The notes beneath the pieces were generated by a model. The model was not told where the DNA came from. It saw only the letters and a list, made by a program, of their open reading frames with translations, and did no database searches. Shown here piece after piece: positions 1 to 13,332 of a stretch of DNA of 64,000 nucleotides. The stretch is from contig CM034239.1 in assembly GCA_019916065.1 (NCBI GenBank), forward strand, positions 35,178,419 to 35,242,418, read 5' to 3'. This DNA is from Vitellaria paradoxa (Eukaryota > Streptophyta > Magnoliopsida > Ericales > Sapotaceae). Numbering within the stretch: the stretch's first letter is position 1; the number at the start of each line of letters is the position of its first letter. A program made the position numbers and the translations under genes.

Positions 1-930
1 AGAAAATTCATCTCATCCTGGTTTGTTGAATCATCCAATGAGCCTGCATTTATGCTTACAAGAGGGAGGGACTGATCTGAAAACATGTCTTTAATTATTG
101 GCACTGGAAGAAGCTCCAAAGAAGCTTCTGTGCACTCATCTTCCTCCTCCCCCATTTGGGTACCCTCCATTTCGGTCCCGTCAATGCCATTTTCTAAAGA
201 AAGCTCAATGGAGACTCCCTTCAAGAATCGCGGGGATTCCTCGTAGCTGATTCTGGGAATATCAGGTGAAGCAGCACAGGTAACCAAGTCGGGGGATGTC
301 AGAGAAAATCCCAACGTGGATCGACCTGGAAAGATAAAAGTTAAAAAAAAAAAAAAGGATATTAATCAAATTAATAACTGGATAACCCAGAAAAGAACAT
401 AAAATCCTAAACTTTATTGAAATTCATACCATCAACATCACTGTTTGGAATTGGGTCACTAAAATTTTCGGTATTATTGACTTCCAAGCATCGATTTTGA
501 CAAGAATCATCTACACCAACAAAAGAATCGCAGTTCATAGCGAGAAATTAACAATCCTTTCCATTATTGAGGAGGGTTCCTTGAATGGAAATCAAAATGG
601 AAATCTTGGGGGGGAGAGAGAGAGGAAGTCAATGGATAAGAAGAATTCAAGATAGTACCATCATTTGCATAAGGATGCAAATCGTCCGGATCTGCCATTA
701 TCGAAGTCTCCAAGCTCGGGGATGTAATTGAAGGATCTGCCAAGCAAAATGGGACCAATTGAATAGAAAACCCAGATAGAGGGGATAAGGAAAATGTGTG
801 CGTCCTTGGACGACGACGAGTGAGATAGAGTGATGATAGATAATCTTACAGTTTGAGAGTGGGAATTGTGCTCTTGTTGCCAACAAACGTCGGTGACAAG
901 AAGTGGGTCATGCCATTGATGATCTTCCAT
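1..930 (-). CDS. 5' exons of a gene running off the left edge; possibly a malectin-domain kinesin-14 (tentative)
   Basis: Two exons on the minus strand join cleanly. One runs from about 538 down to 430 (starts MNCDSFVGVDD, donor GTATG at 429-428). The next runs from 325 to beyond position 1 (acceptor CTTTCCAG). The joined frame reads ...PIPNSDVDG then RSTLGFSLTSPDLVTC..., passes an acidic stretch (GEEEDE), and reaches SLPLVSINAGS near the edge. The phrase SPDLVxCxxSPDIP and the later VSINAG recall N-termini of plant kinesin-14 proteins with a malectin-like domain. That is memory of a family, not a search result, and the motor domain would lie outside the window. The start is unresolved. An ATG at 930 (MEDHQWHDPLL, donor GTAAG at 849) and an ATG near 700 (MADPDDLHPYAND) are other candidates. 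The 930 exon does not join in frame to the exons below by any simple GT-AG path I tried. Confidence 0.5.
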
Positions 931-1189
931 TGATAAGGAGAAAGCGAAACTGTTTGAATTGAAAGAGGGGGTAATCAGATAGAATTGCGCTTTTCGAGAA
1001 AAAAAAAAGGAAGGGAACGAATTGCTTTGAATCCTTGAGAGAGAATAATTTTTCCTTCGAAATGGCGTTGATTTCTCTCTGCCCTTTGGAAGCCAACCAC
1101 ATTCATATTTGCCCGTTATGTTTAAAAAACGGCCGTTGGTATTTTGAATTTTAAAATCAAAGTCAGAAAAGGCTCATGGGGACTTTAAA

Positions 1190-4100
1190 TTTAATTAGAA
1201 ATTGTTTCTTACCTCGAGACACAAAAATATAATTTGACCTTTAAATAGTTTAAATATAAATTTGTAAAACAAAATTATATAAAAAATTATAAAAATAAAA
1301 ATTACTAATCAAAAGAAATTAAAATATTTATACAATGTTTAACAAAGGTGTAAAATTTTATTATTTATTACAAATATTATCATATTTTTAAAAATATTGA
1401 TTTAAAAACTTATATAAAAAATATTCAACAAAATATAGAAAGAGTAAGAGAATATATTTTCATGTAAAATGACTAAAAAGATAACTAAATTAGAAATGAC
1501 AATAAAAATAATCCTGACCATTGAGCAAATCCAATGTTTAAAAATATCTCAAATTCAAATTTTTTAACTTTTTTGTTATATAGATAATACAAAGAGTATA
1601 AAAGTGTATGTAATTAAAACTTTAAGTTTTAAGTACATTAGAATTGAATTTTTAATTTAAATGTTTATTTTTTAAGAAATTTTTAAAGAAAATTAAATTT
1701 TAAATATTATTTTTTAATTAAAAAACTTAGAACTTTGTCTAATAGCATTCATATAAAAAAACACATTTTAAAAAACATTTATAAAAAATATTCAACAAAA
1801 TATTAAAAGAGTAAGAGATTATATTTTCATGTAAGTGATTGAAAAGACAATTAAAGGAGAGAGGATAAGAAAAATAATTCTAACCATTAAGCAAATCCAA
1901 CAATTAAAAACATGCCAAATTCAAATTCTTTAGCTTCCTTATTACATAGATGACACAAATAGTATAAAAGTGTATTTATTTAAAATTAATTATTAATTAT
2001 TATATAATAAATTTATTTATAAAAATTAATTATTCTTATTTGTTTATTTCTATTTGTTTCAAATAAAAAATTCATTATTTCTATTTATAAAAAAAAATAA
2101 CATTTTCAACTTGTCGCTAAGGATTTAAATGGATAGGGTGCCTGCCTAATTAGTCAATCTAATTACCAAAGTCGTTTATTTTTCTACTTTCTATTAGTGT
2201 CCCAAACTCTTTTATTTTTTTAGTTGAAATCGTAAACCCGTCCCGTCCCAAATCCACGAAACTCGTTTATATTCAATTGGCCAAATTATCCATTAAGTAC
2301 CCGTCAAATAACCAAAAATTAGTAAATGAGAAAAATATTAAATTTATTCAATTGAACAAATTCATTGGTTAAAATACCTCTAACTTTTTTTTAAGTAAAA
2401 GAAATATATTATAAATAGTAAAAATAAATGTAAAAAATATACAAGCGCATATCCTTGGAATAGTAAATAGAAATCAAAGTTCATAAAAAACTTTCAAACC
2501 CGATATGGAACAATTCATGATATATAAAAATAACACACAACAAAATTTTGTTTTAGGAATAAAATTATAAATATGTATTATATTATATTATATTATATTA
2601 TATGAGTATTTAACGGATACCTTACGGGTATCAGGTTTTGAGTACCCTATAAGTATAGAAGAGTATTGAGTATCGAGTTACCAACAGGCAAATCTCAAAT
2701 CCGTCCAAAACCCGCAAAGGTATTAAATTTTAATCTCAAATTCAAATTTTTTTAACTTCTTTATTATATAGATTACACAAAGATGTAAAAGTGTATATAT
2801 TTAAAATTTTAAATATATTAAAAATTATATTTTTAATTTAATGTTTATTCTTTAAGAAATTTTTAAAGAAAAATAAATTTCAAATATTATTTCTTAAAAT
2901 AAAAAATTTAGTTAACTTTGTTTAACAGTATTAATATAAAAATACATTTTAAAAAACATTTATAAAAAAAATTCAACAAAATATATGAAGAGTAAGAGAG
3001 TGTATTTTAATGTAAAATGACCGAAAAGATAACTAAAGTGGAGAGGAAAAAATAATCCTAACCATTAAGTAAATCAACAATTAAAAATATGCCAAGTTCA
3101 AATTCTTTAGCTCCTTATTATATAGATTACACAAATAGTGCCAAAGCATATGTATTTAAAATTAATTATTAATTATTATATAGTAAATTTATTTATAAAA
3201 GTTAATTATTCTTATCTATTTATTTTCATTTGATTCACATAAAAAATTCATTATTTTTATTTATAAAAAAATGGCATTTTCAGCTTGCCTCAGAAAAAAA
3301 AAAAAAAAAATAAGCCATCTTTTTGCCCAGCCACGCAGAACAACCCACCCCCTCTCTTTTTTCCTCTCAACACCATGTAAGACAAATGTCCAATCAATAA
3401 ATTTATTTTTTTTATATAGATTTTTCTTCTTATGGTTATGGAGAAATTACAAGCGGCACAATGCAGAAACCATAATAAAATCAACATTCTCAAGGTTATA
3501 ATTAGGGGTATAAAAGGTAAAGTCTCTAATTAGGCGAGATAGTATTTATAATTAGTAATAACTTGCACCAATGGTATTCTAAACAAAATTAGTAATAAGT
3601 TTTTTATATAGTTAAAATTTTGGACAAAAAGTTCAAATCAAAATAATTATGATAATTCAAGAGTTTTAATTTTTTTTCCAAAATTTTAGGCTCTAGCAGA
3701 TATTATATGGTTTTGATCTCTCTCTATCCAATTAATTTTTTATATGTACCGTAAAAAAAACACATATTATGGTACTTTAATTTAGAATTCAACTTCGTAG
3801 AAAGTATAATTAGGCAGAATTTAAGTTGACAGTTTTGATTTACATATGATCTCCATCAATGAAATATGGTGAAATTTAAAATGCTCAAGTCATTTTCTAA
3901 AATAAATGGTAGTGAAATCCACTAAAATAAGAATTGAGCGGGAAGTTAAAAATTTAGAAATGATCTCAATCCTTAAATAAAAGAAAAAATAATTCTTAAT
4001 CATTGGATCTTTATTCGTAATATGGACATTTTTAAAAATCATCCTATTTTATTATATCCCGAAAATTACCCTTACCTAAAGGTACAAAAATATAATTTAT

Positions 4101-5930
4101 CTTGTAAATAACTCAAATGTAAATTTATAAAAAAAAAAAAAAAAAAACCTACTTAAAAAACTATAAAAAATAATCTACAAAAATAAAAATCACTGATAAA
4201 AAAATATTAAAGTATCTATACAGTGTTTAATAAATGTGTTAAATTTTATTATTTATTCCAAATATTATCATATTTTTAAGAGTATTGATTTAAAACTTTT
4301 ATAAAAAAAGAATATTCAACAAAATATAGAAAGAGTAAAAGAGTGTGTTTCCATGCAAAGTAACTGGAAAGATAACTAAACTAAAAATGAAAATAAAAAA
4401 TAATCCTGACCATTGAGCAAATTAAATGGTTAAAAATATCTCAAATTCAAATTCTTTAACTTCTTTATTATATAGATGACACAAAGAGGGTAAAAGTGTA
4501 TGTATTAAAAATTTTAAGTTTTGAGTACATTAAAATTGAATTTTTAATTTAAAGAAAATTAAATTTTAAATATTTTTTTAAATAAAAACTTAGTTAACTT
4601 TTTCTAATAGCATTTATATAAAAAAAACAATTTAAAAAATTTATAAAAAATATTCAACAAAATATCGGAAGAGTAAGAGAATGTATTTTCATGTAAAGTA
4701 ACTAAAAAGACAACTAAAGTGGAGAGGAAAAGGAAATTAATCTTGACCATTAAATAAATTCAATAGTTAAAAATATTTCAAATCAAATTCTTTTATTTCT
4801 TTATTATATAGGTGACACAAATGGTACGAAGTTGTATATATTCAAAATTAATTATTAATTATTATGTAGTAAATTTATTTATAAAATTAATTATTTTTGT
4901 TTATTTATTTCTATTTGTTTCAAATAAAAAATTTATTATTTTTATTTATAAAAAATGATGACATTTGTATTTATAAAAAAGCTATAAAAATAATTTATAA
5001 AATAAAAATCACTAATCAAAAAACATTAAACTATCTATATAGTATTTAATAAAAATGTAAAATTTTATTATCTATCACAAATATTATCATATTTTAAAAA
5101 TGTTGATTTAAAACTATTATAAAAAAAATATATTCAACAAAATACAAAAAGAGTAAGAGAGTGTATTTCCATGTGAAGTGAGCGGAAAGACAACCAAACT
5201 AGAAAGGAAAACGAAAATAATTCTAACTGTTGAGCAAATTCAATGGTTAAAAGTATCTCAAAATCAAATTCTTTAACTTCTTTATTATATAGATGGCACA
5301 AATAGTGTAAAAGTATATATATTTAAAATTTTAAGTTTTAAGTATATTAAAATTGAATTTTTAATTTAAATGTTTATTCTTTAAGAAATTTTGAAGAAAA
5401 TTAAATTTTAAATATTATTTTTTAAAATAAAAAAATTAGTTAACTTTGTCTGATAGCATTCATATAAAAAAAATTAAAAAGCATTTATAAAAAAATATTC
5501 AACAAAATATGAGAAGAGTAAGAGGGTGTATTTTCATGTAAACTGACCGAAATGCAACTAAAGTGAAGAGGAGAAGAAAAATAATCCTGACCATTAAATA
5601 AATTCAATGGTTAAAAATATGCCAAATTCAAATTCTTTTAACTTCCTTATTATATAGATGATACAAGTAGTGTAAAAGTGTATTTATTTAAAATTAATTA
5701 TTAATTATTATATAGTAAATTTATTTATAAACGTTAATTATTCTTATTTATTTATATCTATTTATTTATTAAAAAATGACATTTTCAGTGTGTCTCAGAA
5801 AAAAAATAATAATAAGCCATCTTTTTGCCCAGCCAATATAGACCAACCCACCCACCCCTTCTCTTTTCCTCTCAATACCATAAAGGATAAATGTCTAATC
5901 AACTAATCTATTTCGTTTTATAAATTTATA
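1190..5930. repeat. Degenerate AT-rich repeat block, seven copies of a shared core
   Basis: The core TTCAACAAAATAT followed by a GAGTAAGAG-like string and ATTTTCATGTAAA occurs near 1423, 1791, 2972, 4314, 4651, 5131 and 5496. Copies come in pairs about 340-370 bp apart (1423/1791, 4314/4651, 5131/5496). Each copy continues into the same downstream text (TAATCCTGACCATT, then a TTATATAGATGACACAAA-like string). Two units end with the same tail containing CCATCTTTTTGCCCAGCC, near 3316 and 5818. No protein-coding potential is visible. The pairing suggests a two-part unit duplicated several times, then diverged. Confidence 0.7.
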
Positions 5931-7600
5931 ATAATATACTAGAAATATATTCATACTCTATATTGTGCCCTTTATTTTGTCAAGAAAAAAATTAAAAAAA
6001 GTAAAAAGTTAAGGTAAAAGTCACACGCGATGAAATTTTATTAAAAATATTAAAAAAAATAAGTAAAAGTGATGAGCTTATTTGTGCTCTACTATTCCCT
6101 CTTGCACTCCACTTTTTTTTTTTTTTCAGTAATTGAAATTAACTAATCTCCCTTCTTCTTTGTCATCATATGTTATACATAATTATAATCACAGAATCAC
6201 CCTTACACAAAACGTCAAACTTGACATAATTATAATACTATAAGTACTCTTATTTTATAATAAAAAAAATCCTTTAATACAAAATATCGAAAAGACAACT
6301 TACCAAAAATATTTTCCTCTTTTAAGATTTTCTTGGCAAGCAGGAAATTACACCTTAAATTTTTGAAAAATAAAATCTATTTATGGCAAGTAAATATAAA
6401 TATTTCAAATTCTAGATTTTTTTAAATATTTCTTATTAAAAAGTTTAAAATTTTAGAATGATAATACTTATGGTTTGTTTGATAGTTTTTTTTTGCTTAA
6501 AGTTTAATTTTTTGATATATTAATGTACTCATTTTGATAGTTCTTTTTTTTTTTTTAATTTATATAGATTCCAACTAAATAACTTGGGAGCAATGACAAA
6601 AGTTTATAAAAAAAATAAATGAAAGAAATTAATTTTGTTGTTTGATTATTAAGTTACAAAATAAAATAAAAATCATTTTAATATGCTTGTTAAAAATATA
6701 AATATAAATAAAACTTATTTTAATTTTTAAAACAGTTTTTTCAATTCTCCTATACCAAACTATTCAAATTTCTAAAAGTTTATTTATAATGGATAATTAT
6801 ATCATTTCAAATTATACATAAAAATAATTAACTAAATGGGTTAGTTTTGTAATTTTAATTAATGAAAAGTAAAGTAAAATGTAATAAATTATTTGTGGAG
6901 TACAAATAGGCTCACTCTAGTAAAAATTAGAGTTTTTGGTGTTTACAGGGGATCCAAATGCACTCACATGAAAAATTGGAAATTTTACTAAGATAAGAAA
7001 AGAAATAAGGTCGCAATTTTTTTTTCATAATATATATTCTCTTTCTACATTTTAATAATATAAGTTTTTGACAAATAATTTAATTTTTTTATTTTAATTA
7101 TTTATTTTTGTTGATTCAAGTAATTCCAAATGTATATAAAAAGTATGCAGTATTTTTTACGATAAAACTTATAATTAATAGCAATACTTAAGCACATTTT
7201 TTTCATAAAATTAAAAATTAGGAATTGAAAAATGTTGATTATTAAGATTTTTGTATCAAATATCTAACTAATAGTTAAAAAAAAACTTGATAACTAATAA
7301 AATTTAAACAGGATATTAAAATAATCTTTCTCTAGTATTAAAAATCAAAGACAATTTCGCACCTATGTGATACTACACTGAATAATTGTACTTTTAATGT
7401 ATATTATCTCTTCTTTTTTCCTTAGCGTGATTGATAATTGTAGTCAAATATTAACATTGGTTGATTAAAATAAATAAGAAAATTATCATAAAATGCCCTT
7501 GAATCAACCCGTAAAATAGTGAAAATAAAATTTATGTGAGTGTTTTATTTTCCGTACCATCATAAGTGTTTAAAACAAAAAAAGGGAAAAAAAATGGTGC
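5931..7600. other. AT-rich intergenic DNA, nothing recognised
   Basis: The stretch is mainly A/T with short homopolymers and no open frame of interest. No inverted repeats, tRNA-like boxes or transposon ends were seen. Confidence 0.6.
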
Positions 7601-7659
7601 CTAAATTGAAAGAGTGTTTGATAAGGATAACAAAGCTATTGTTAAGGTCACAGATAGTA

Positions 7660-8450
7660 ACATAAATGGGTCAGGCCAATGCATGGCCCAACCAACCCGA
7701 TCTAAAATTTGACCCTTCTCACATTGACTCATATATTTGTACACCCTACTCCACCCCCTTGACCGGGTCAAGGCTTGGAGCATCCTCGCCTCATCTTGCT
7801 ATGACCTGCCTCCTGCCCTAGCTGACCTGACCACTTACTCCCTACCCCATTACATTGCTAAATGCTAAAAACTTTAAATTCTCTCTCTCTTTTCAAGTAA
7901 TTGTTGGCTGCCTAATGATTCTTTCTTTCTCTATCTACTTGCCACGTCAAACTTGTCTTTTCTTTCTTTCTTTCTTTTTTCCTTTTTTTTTTTTTCTTTC
8001 TTTCCCTATCTACCTGCCACGCTAGGCTTGCCTTTTTCTTTCTTTCTTTCTTTCTTTCTTTCTTTTTTTTTCTAGGTAACTATTGCCAACTTCATCCTTT
8101 TTTCTTTTTTTCAACTAGTTGTTGACAATTTTTTTATTTAGAATATTATATTTGTAATTCAATTCAATGTTAATTATATAATTATTTATATCTCAATAAA
8201 ATTTATTGACAGAGAACTTTATATGTTTCAATACATTTTTATGAGTTTTATTTATATTTATTTTATAAAAAAATTAAAAATATTAAAAAATTAAGTTGTG
8301 GCAACTAGGGTCGGTCGGAGGTGAATTTTACTGATCTTGTCCTGGGTCGACCCGACCCTACTTGAAGTGGGCCAACCTATTGGCGGGTCGAGGCCAGATC
8401 ATGGCGTGGGTCAAGTCTGACCCAGTCTGATTACATCCCTCGCCATAAAG
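7660..8450. mobile_element. Possible degenerate hAT-like nonautonomous element with a CTTT microsatellite
   Basis: The left part (about 7668-7770) and right part (about 8310-8440) are islands rich in GGGTCA, GACCC and GGGTCGACCCGACCC words in opposing orientations, inside AT-rich DNA. Such words are common at the ends of plant hAT-like MITEs. Between them lies a CTTT/CTTTT tract at about 7958-8066. No clean target-site duplication was found, so the boundaries are approximate. Confidence 0.3.
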
Positions 8451-8879
8451 TACATAAACGATGGTGGAAAAATAAACTAAAAGCCACTTGAGATGGTGGT
8501 AATTTTGTAAGTTACCTAGGAAGTGCCACTTGAAGTTGGATTGAGGGTTCCTAAAATCTTGATATACAACTTTAAGAGTTGAAATTACATTTTTAAATTT
8601 TGAATTCTTATAAAAGTTCATCAAACAGTTAAGGTTAAAATAATTTCATTCATTGGATGAATTTTTATAAGAATTTAAAGGTTAAAAATATAATTTCAAC
8701 TTATAAAATTGTATTCCAATTTCAAGATCTCCTCTTCTCCCGATGTTGCAATGCCATTTAGAAGTGTAAGCTAGAGTTAGCTTGTAACAGATTGAGGGCC
8801 ACTCGAAACCACATCAACTCGAGATTACTAGATAGATGAAAAGTTTAGGTAAAAATATGAAAAAAAAGGAGTAAAGTAC

Positions 8880-9000
8880 AAAAACTACCTCTATACTTTA
8901 TCCTTGGTCTTACTTTGGTTCCAATGGTTTCAATTGCGATAGCTAAATTCCTACAATTTTGGCCAATTAACAATCAAGTCCCTTCATCTATTGTTTGTTA
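8880..9000. repeat. Half of a MITE-like end related to the element at 13990
   Basis: The text around CTTACTTTGGTTCCAATGG, then TTCAATTG and ATTCCTACAATTTTGGCCAA, parallels the left arm of the element at 13990 (CTTACTTCAGTTCCAACAA, TCCAATTG, CTCCTATAATTCTG). Only one arm is recognisable here. It lies just upstream of the decayed Copia element. Confidence 0.4.
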
Positions 9001-10512
9001 CAAAATACTAAATAAAATTATTTTATTTAGTATCATTATGTGTATTATTTGTGTATTTAATATCACCCAAAGGTGGACTGCAATATATATTTATTCCTCA
9101 TATTTATTATGACTTGAATCTATATTATATATTTAAAATTATAACTTAAAGCACTAATGTGTGAGCATTCTATATTATTTGTGGTATCTATTCCTGTTTC
9201 TCTACATTTGTAAGTTTCGTCTGTTGTAATGTTTAATGGACTTAATTTCTTTTATTAGTGTGAAGAAGTTCAATTTCAACTTGGTGTTCGGGACCTTAAT
9301 ATGGCACTCCAAACTGAAAAACCAACTGTTATTACTAATCCTAGCAGCACTAAAGAGAAGTCATTCCATAAAACTTAGGAAAGATCAAACAGACTAAACT
9401 TAATGTTATGTGAATAACTGTTGTGAACAACATCAAGTCCGCAATTCCTAAAACTGAAAGTGCTAAGAAATTTATGAGATCTGTGAAAAAGCATTCTTAG
9501 TCTGAATCTGCTGATAAGTCTCTTGCTGGGACATTAATGGGTACTTTAACCACCATTAAATTTGATGGTTTATGTATCATGCATCAGCATATCACTGAGA
9601 TGACAAACATAACAGTAAGATTAAAGTCCATATAGGAATGGAAGTGGATGAAAATTTCTTTGTTCAGTTTATCATAAACCCCTTACCTCGTGAATAAGGT
9701 CTATTGCAAATGAGTTATAATATTACAAAGAATAAATGGAATGTGAATGAATTGCAAAGTATACTTATTTAGGAGAAAGTAATGCTTAAAAACAAGTAAT
9801 TCACTTAATTAATCTCATGAAAAAGTAAGAAGCTAGAAAGAAACTTGGAAAGAATACTAAAAAGGGCAAGCAAGGACCATTAAAGACAAATGGGTCATCT
9901 GCCTAAATCTATAAGAAGGAATAAAAGATTATTAAGTGTCATTTCTGTAATAAGACTGGACACGTTAAAAAAGATTGCCTGAAATGTAATGCATGGTTCA
10001 AAAAGAAATGTAAGCTTAGTGCTTTTGTACATTTTGAATCAAATTTATCTAAAGTTCCTTATAATACTCGGTGGATTAATTTCTAAAACGATGTAGGAAC
10101 TTACGATCCAAACCACGAACTTAAATGAAAAGTTTGTTCTCATGGGAAACCAAGTTAAAGCTCCAGTTGAAACCATTAGAACCTTTGATTAATTTTAGAT
10201 ACTAGAGTTCTATTGGTTTTGTTACTCTTTGTGATGGTTTATACAAATTGAAACTTGATAACCTTTTTGCTAAAACCTAATTAACTTTGCATCATAATGT
10301 TGGTACTAAAAGTGGTTTAGTAAATGAAAGTTATGTTACTTGTGACATAAACATTTGGGTCATATATTTAAAAAAATGAATAAAAAGATTGGTGAAAAAT
10401 GAAATTCTACGAGGGTTAGATTTCACTGATCTTGGCCTTTGTATAGATTATATTAAGGAAAAATATAGAAATCACACAAATTAAAAAGGAGCTACAAAAA
10501 GCACACAACTTC

Positions 10513-10758
10513 TTGAGATTATACACACTAATATATCTAGGCTTTATAATGTTCCATCTTTCGGGGGAGAAAAATATTTTCACCTTTATTGATAATTTTT
10601 CACGTTATAGTTATATCTATTTATTGCATGAAAAATCTCAATCAGTAAATGTCTTAGAGGTGTTTATTAAAGAGGTTGAAAGACAATTAGATAGAAAGGT
10701 AAAAATTTTCAGATCTGACATAGGTAGTAAATATTATAGGAAATGGACAATATCCTAG
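10513..10758 (+). pseudogene. Integrase core fragment of the decayed Copia element
   Basis: The 81-residue open piece contains FTFIDNFSRYSYIYLLHEKSQ and FRSDIGSKY, which correspond to the D...D core of Copia integrase (usually D-D-F-S-R and R-S-D-x-G). The first catalytic block reads IDNFSR instead of IDDFSR. Sequence on both sides is in other frames or interrupted. It lies between the gag knuckle and the RT of the same element. Confidence 0.75.
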
Positions 10759-11699
10759 TCCTTATGCTAAATTTCTTAAAAGACATAGCATACGTGCTTA
10801 ATATACAATGTCAGGTACACCACAACAAAATGGTGTTATAAAAAGGCGTAATCTTAATTAATGAATATGGTTAGGAGTATGTTAAGTTATTTATCTTTAC
10901 CCTTATCTTTATGGATGGAAGCTTTAAAAACCGCCATGTATTTATTAAACAGGGTTCCTACTAAGGCAGTTTCTAAGACTCCTCTTGAACTGTAGATAAG
11001 AAGAAAGTCTAATTTAAGGAACCTGCATATCTGGGGTTATCCAACAAAAGTAAGAATTTATAATCCACATAAAAAGAGATTAGACTCAAGAATAATAAGT
11101 GGTTTTTTCATTGGTTATCCAGAAAAATCGCAAAGGTATAAGTTTTACTGTCCTAGCCATAGTACTAGAATTGTTGAATCTAAAAATGCTAACTTCATTG
11201 AAAATGATGAAACTAGTGGGAGTTTGGAATCATGTAAAGTTGAAATCCAAGAAGTTAGGGTGTAAGTTCATTTATCTGTAACTTCTTCTAAGGTTGCTGT
11301 TCCTACAATTTAACAACTTTTAAAAACAACAAATGAATAATCAAACACCTCACAATGAAGTTATTAACAATAAACTCATAGTAGATGAACCACATAATTC
11401 AGCATTAAAAAGGTCTCAAAGATAAAGAAGATCTACGATTTCAAATGATTTTGTGGTTTACCTACAAAAGTCAGAATTTGACTTGGGAATTGATAAGATG
11501 CCATGAAAGTGTTAATTCTATTTAATGGTAAGATGCCATGAAAGAAGAGTTAAAATCAATGGATAACAATAAAGTTTAGGATCTTGTTGAATACTAAAAA
11601 GTTGTAAAACAGTCAGGTGTAAATAGGACTTTAAGACCAAACGTGACTCAAATGGCAATCTTGAATAATATAAGGCCAGACTTATTACCAAAATTTTTA

Positions 11700-12480
11700 C
11701 TCAAAAAGATGGTATTGACAATAAAGAGACCTTTTCACCATTCTTCAAAAAAGGTTCACTTAGAATTATTATGGCATTAGTAACCTATTATAACTTAAAG
11801 ATACATCAAATGGATGTCAAAAGAGTCTTTCTGAATGGGAATTTAGAAGAAGATATTTACATGGCTCAACCTGAAGGTTTTTCAGTTCAATGGTACTAAC
11901 ATTTGCTTTGGATTTAAGGAAAACACTATTGATCGATGTATATATCTAAAAGTTAATGGAAACAAGTTTATATTTTTGATTTTGTATGTTGATGATATCT
12001 TACTTGCTGTGAATGATCTTGGCTTATCGCATGAAACCAAGAAATTTCTCTCTAAAAACTTTGGAATGAAAGATATGGGTGAGACATCCTATTATGTGAT
12101 AGGAATTGAAATATTCCGTGATAGCTAGATTACAAGGACTGTTAGATTTGTCTCAAAAAGCATATATTAATAAAGTTTTAGAGATGTCTGAAATGGAAAA
12201 ATGCTTTGCAAGTGTTGTTCCAATTTAGAAAAGAGATAAGTTAGTTTTATGTAATGTCCAAAGAATGAATTAGAATGTACACAAATGGAAAAGATTCCTT
12301 ATGCATCCATTATTAGAAGCTTGATGTATGCACAAATCTATACCAGGCCATACATTAATTTTGCTGTTGGAATGCTGGGCAGATATCAAAGTAATCAAGG
12401 AACAGATCACTGGAATGCTATAAAGAAAGTGTTAAGACACTTGCAAAAAAACAAAAAATCACAAACTCACTTATAAGAGA
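11700..12480 (+). pseudogene. Reverse transcriptase remnants of the decayed Copia element
   Basis: Fragments in several frames match the Copia RT: MDVKRVFLNGNLEEDIYM near 11810, LYVDDILLAVNDLG at about 11982-12023, GMKDMGETSYYVIGIEI near 12065, and the connection segment at 12285-12476 (IPYASIIRSLMYAQIYTRPYINFAVGMLGRYQ). The YVDD catalytic motif itself is preserved. Frameshifts and stops rule out a functional product. Confidence 0.8.
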
Positions 12481-12495
12481 TCAAATTATCTTAAA

Positions 12496-12846
12496 GTGAT
12501 AAGATATTCAAATTCAGATTTTACTGTGTATGTTGATACCAGAAAATTCACATTTGGTTATTTGTTTCTTTTGGCTGGAGAAGCAATCTCACAAAAAATT
12601 GCAAAACAATCTATTATTGTTGCATCCACTATGGAGGTTGAGTATATGACATACTTTGAGGCCACTATTCATGAATTATGGTTGCAAAATTTTATTTCAG
12701 GACTTGAAATTGTCGACAGTATTGCCAAACTGCTAAAAATTTATTTTGATAACTCCGCAGCAGTCTTCTTTTCTAAGAATGACAAGTATTCAAAATGTGC
12801 TAAATATATGAAATTGAAGTACTTTGCCATTAAAGAAGAAGTCTAG
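12496..12846 (+). pseudogene. RNase H domain fragment of the decayed Copia element
   Basis: An open piece of 116 residues contains YSNSDFTVYVDTRKFTFGYLF (usually D-x-D-W-A-G...R-K-S-T-S-G-Y), QSIIVASTMEVEYM (usually STxEAEY), and IYFDNSAAVFFSKN (usually CDNxxA). This is the C-terminal RNase H of Copia polyproteins. The reading frame closes at 12844 with TAG, and related text continues to about 12935. Confidence 0.8.
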
Positions 12847-13332
12847 AAACAAATAGTGTCAATTGAGCATATTAGCACCAATCTTATGGTTGTAGATCCA
12901 TTAATAAAAGGATTAACACCAAAGACATTTAATTAAAATAATGGGCATCAAGTGATGTAATTAAAGATGATATTTTATGATGTTTATGACTATGACACTC
13001 TGAGCTCACTTGAGTGTTTCTGATATTTTCTATTTTCTTTAGTATATATGAATGAATTATATGAATGATAACAAGAATAATCTTTCACTAGACATTATTG
13101 TTGGACCGTTACTTAAACTTCTCATTTATGGGTCATGTTATGTGGAAGTTAATGTTATAGTACATGGAAGGAAGTATATCAATATAATAATGTATAACTA
13201 CCACAACTCTCATTGACTTAATGATGACAATGAGGTGACCAATGTGAGAAATAGTTTAATTTTTACTATGCACATTATGTTATATTATTAAAGGATAAAG
13301 TTAAAATATGACACATGGGCCAAGTGAGAGAA

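Noticed and set aside
1190..5930. CRISPR-like regularity of repeats
   Set aside because: Spacing is hundreds of bases and irregular, copies are diverged, and the sequence is a plant nuclear genome.
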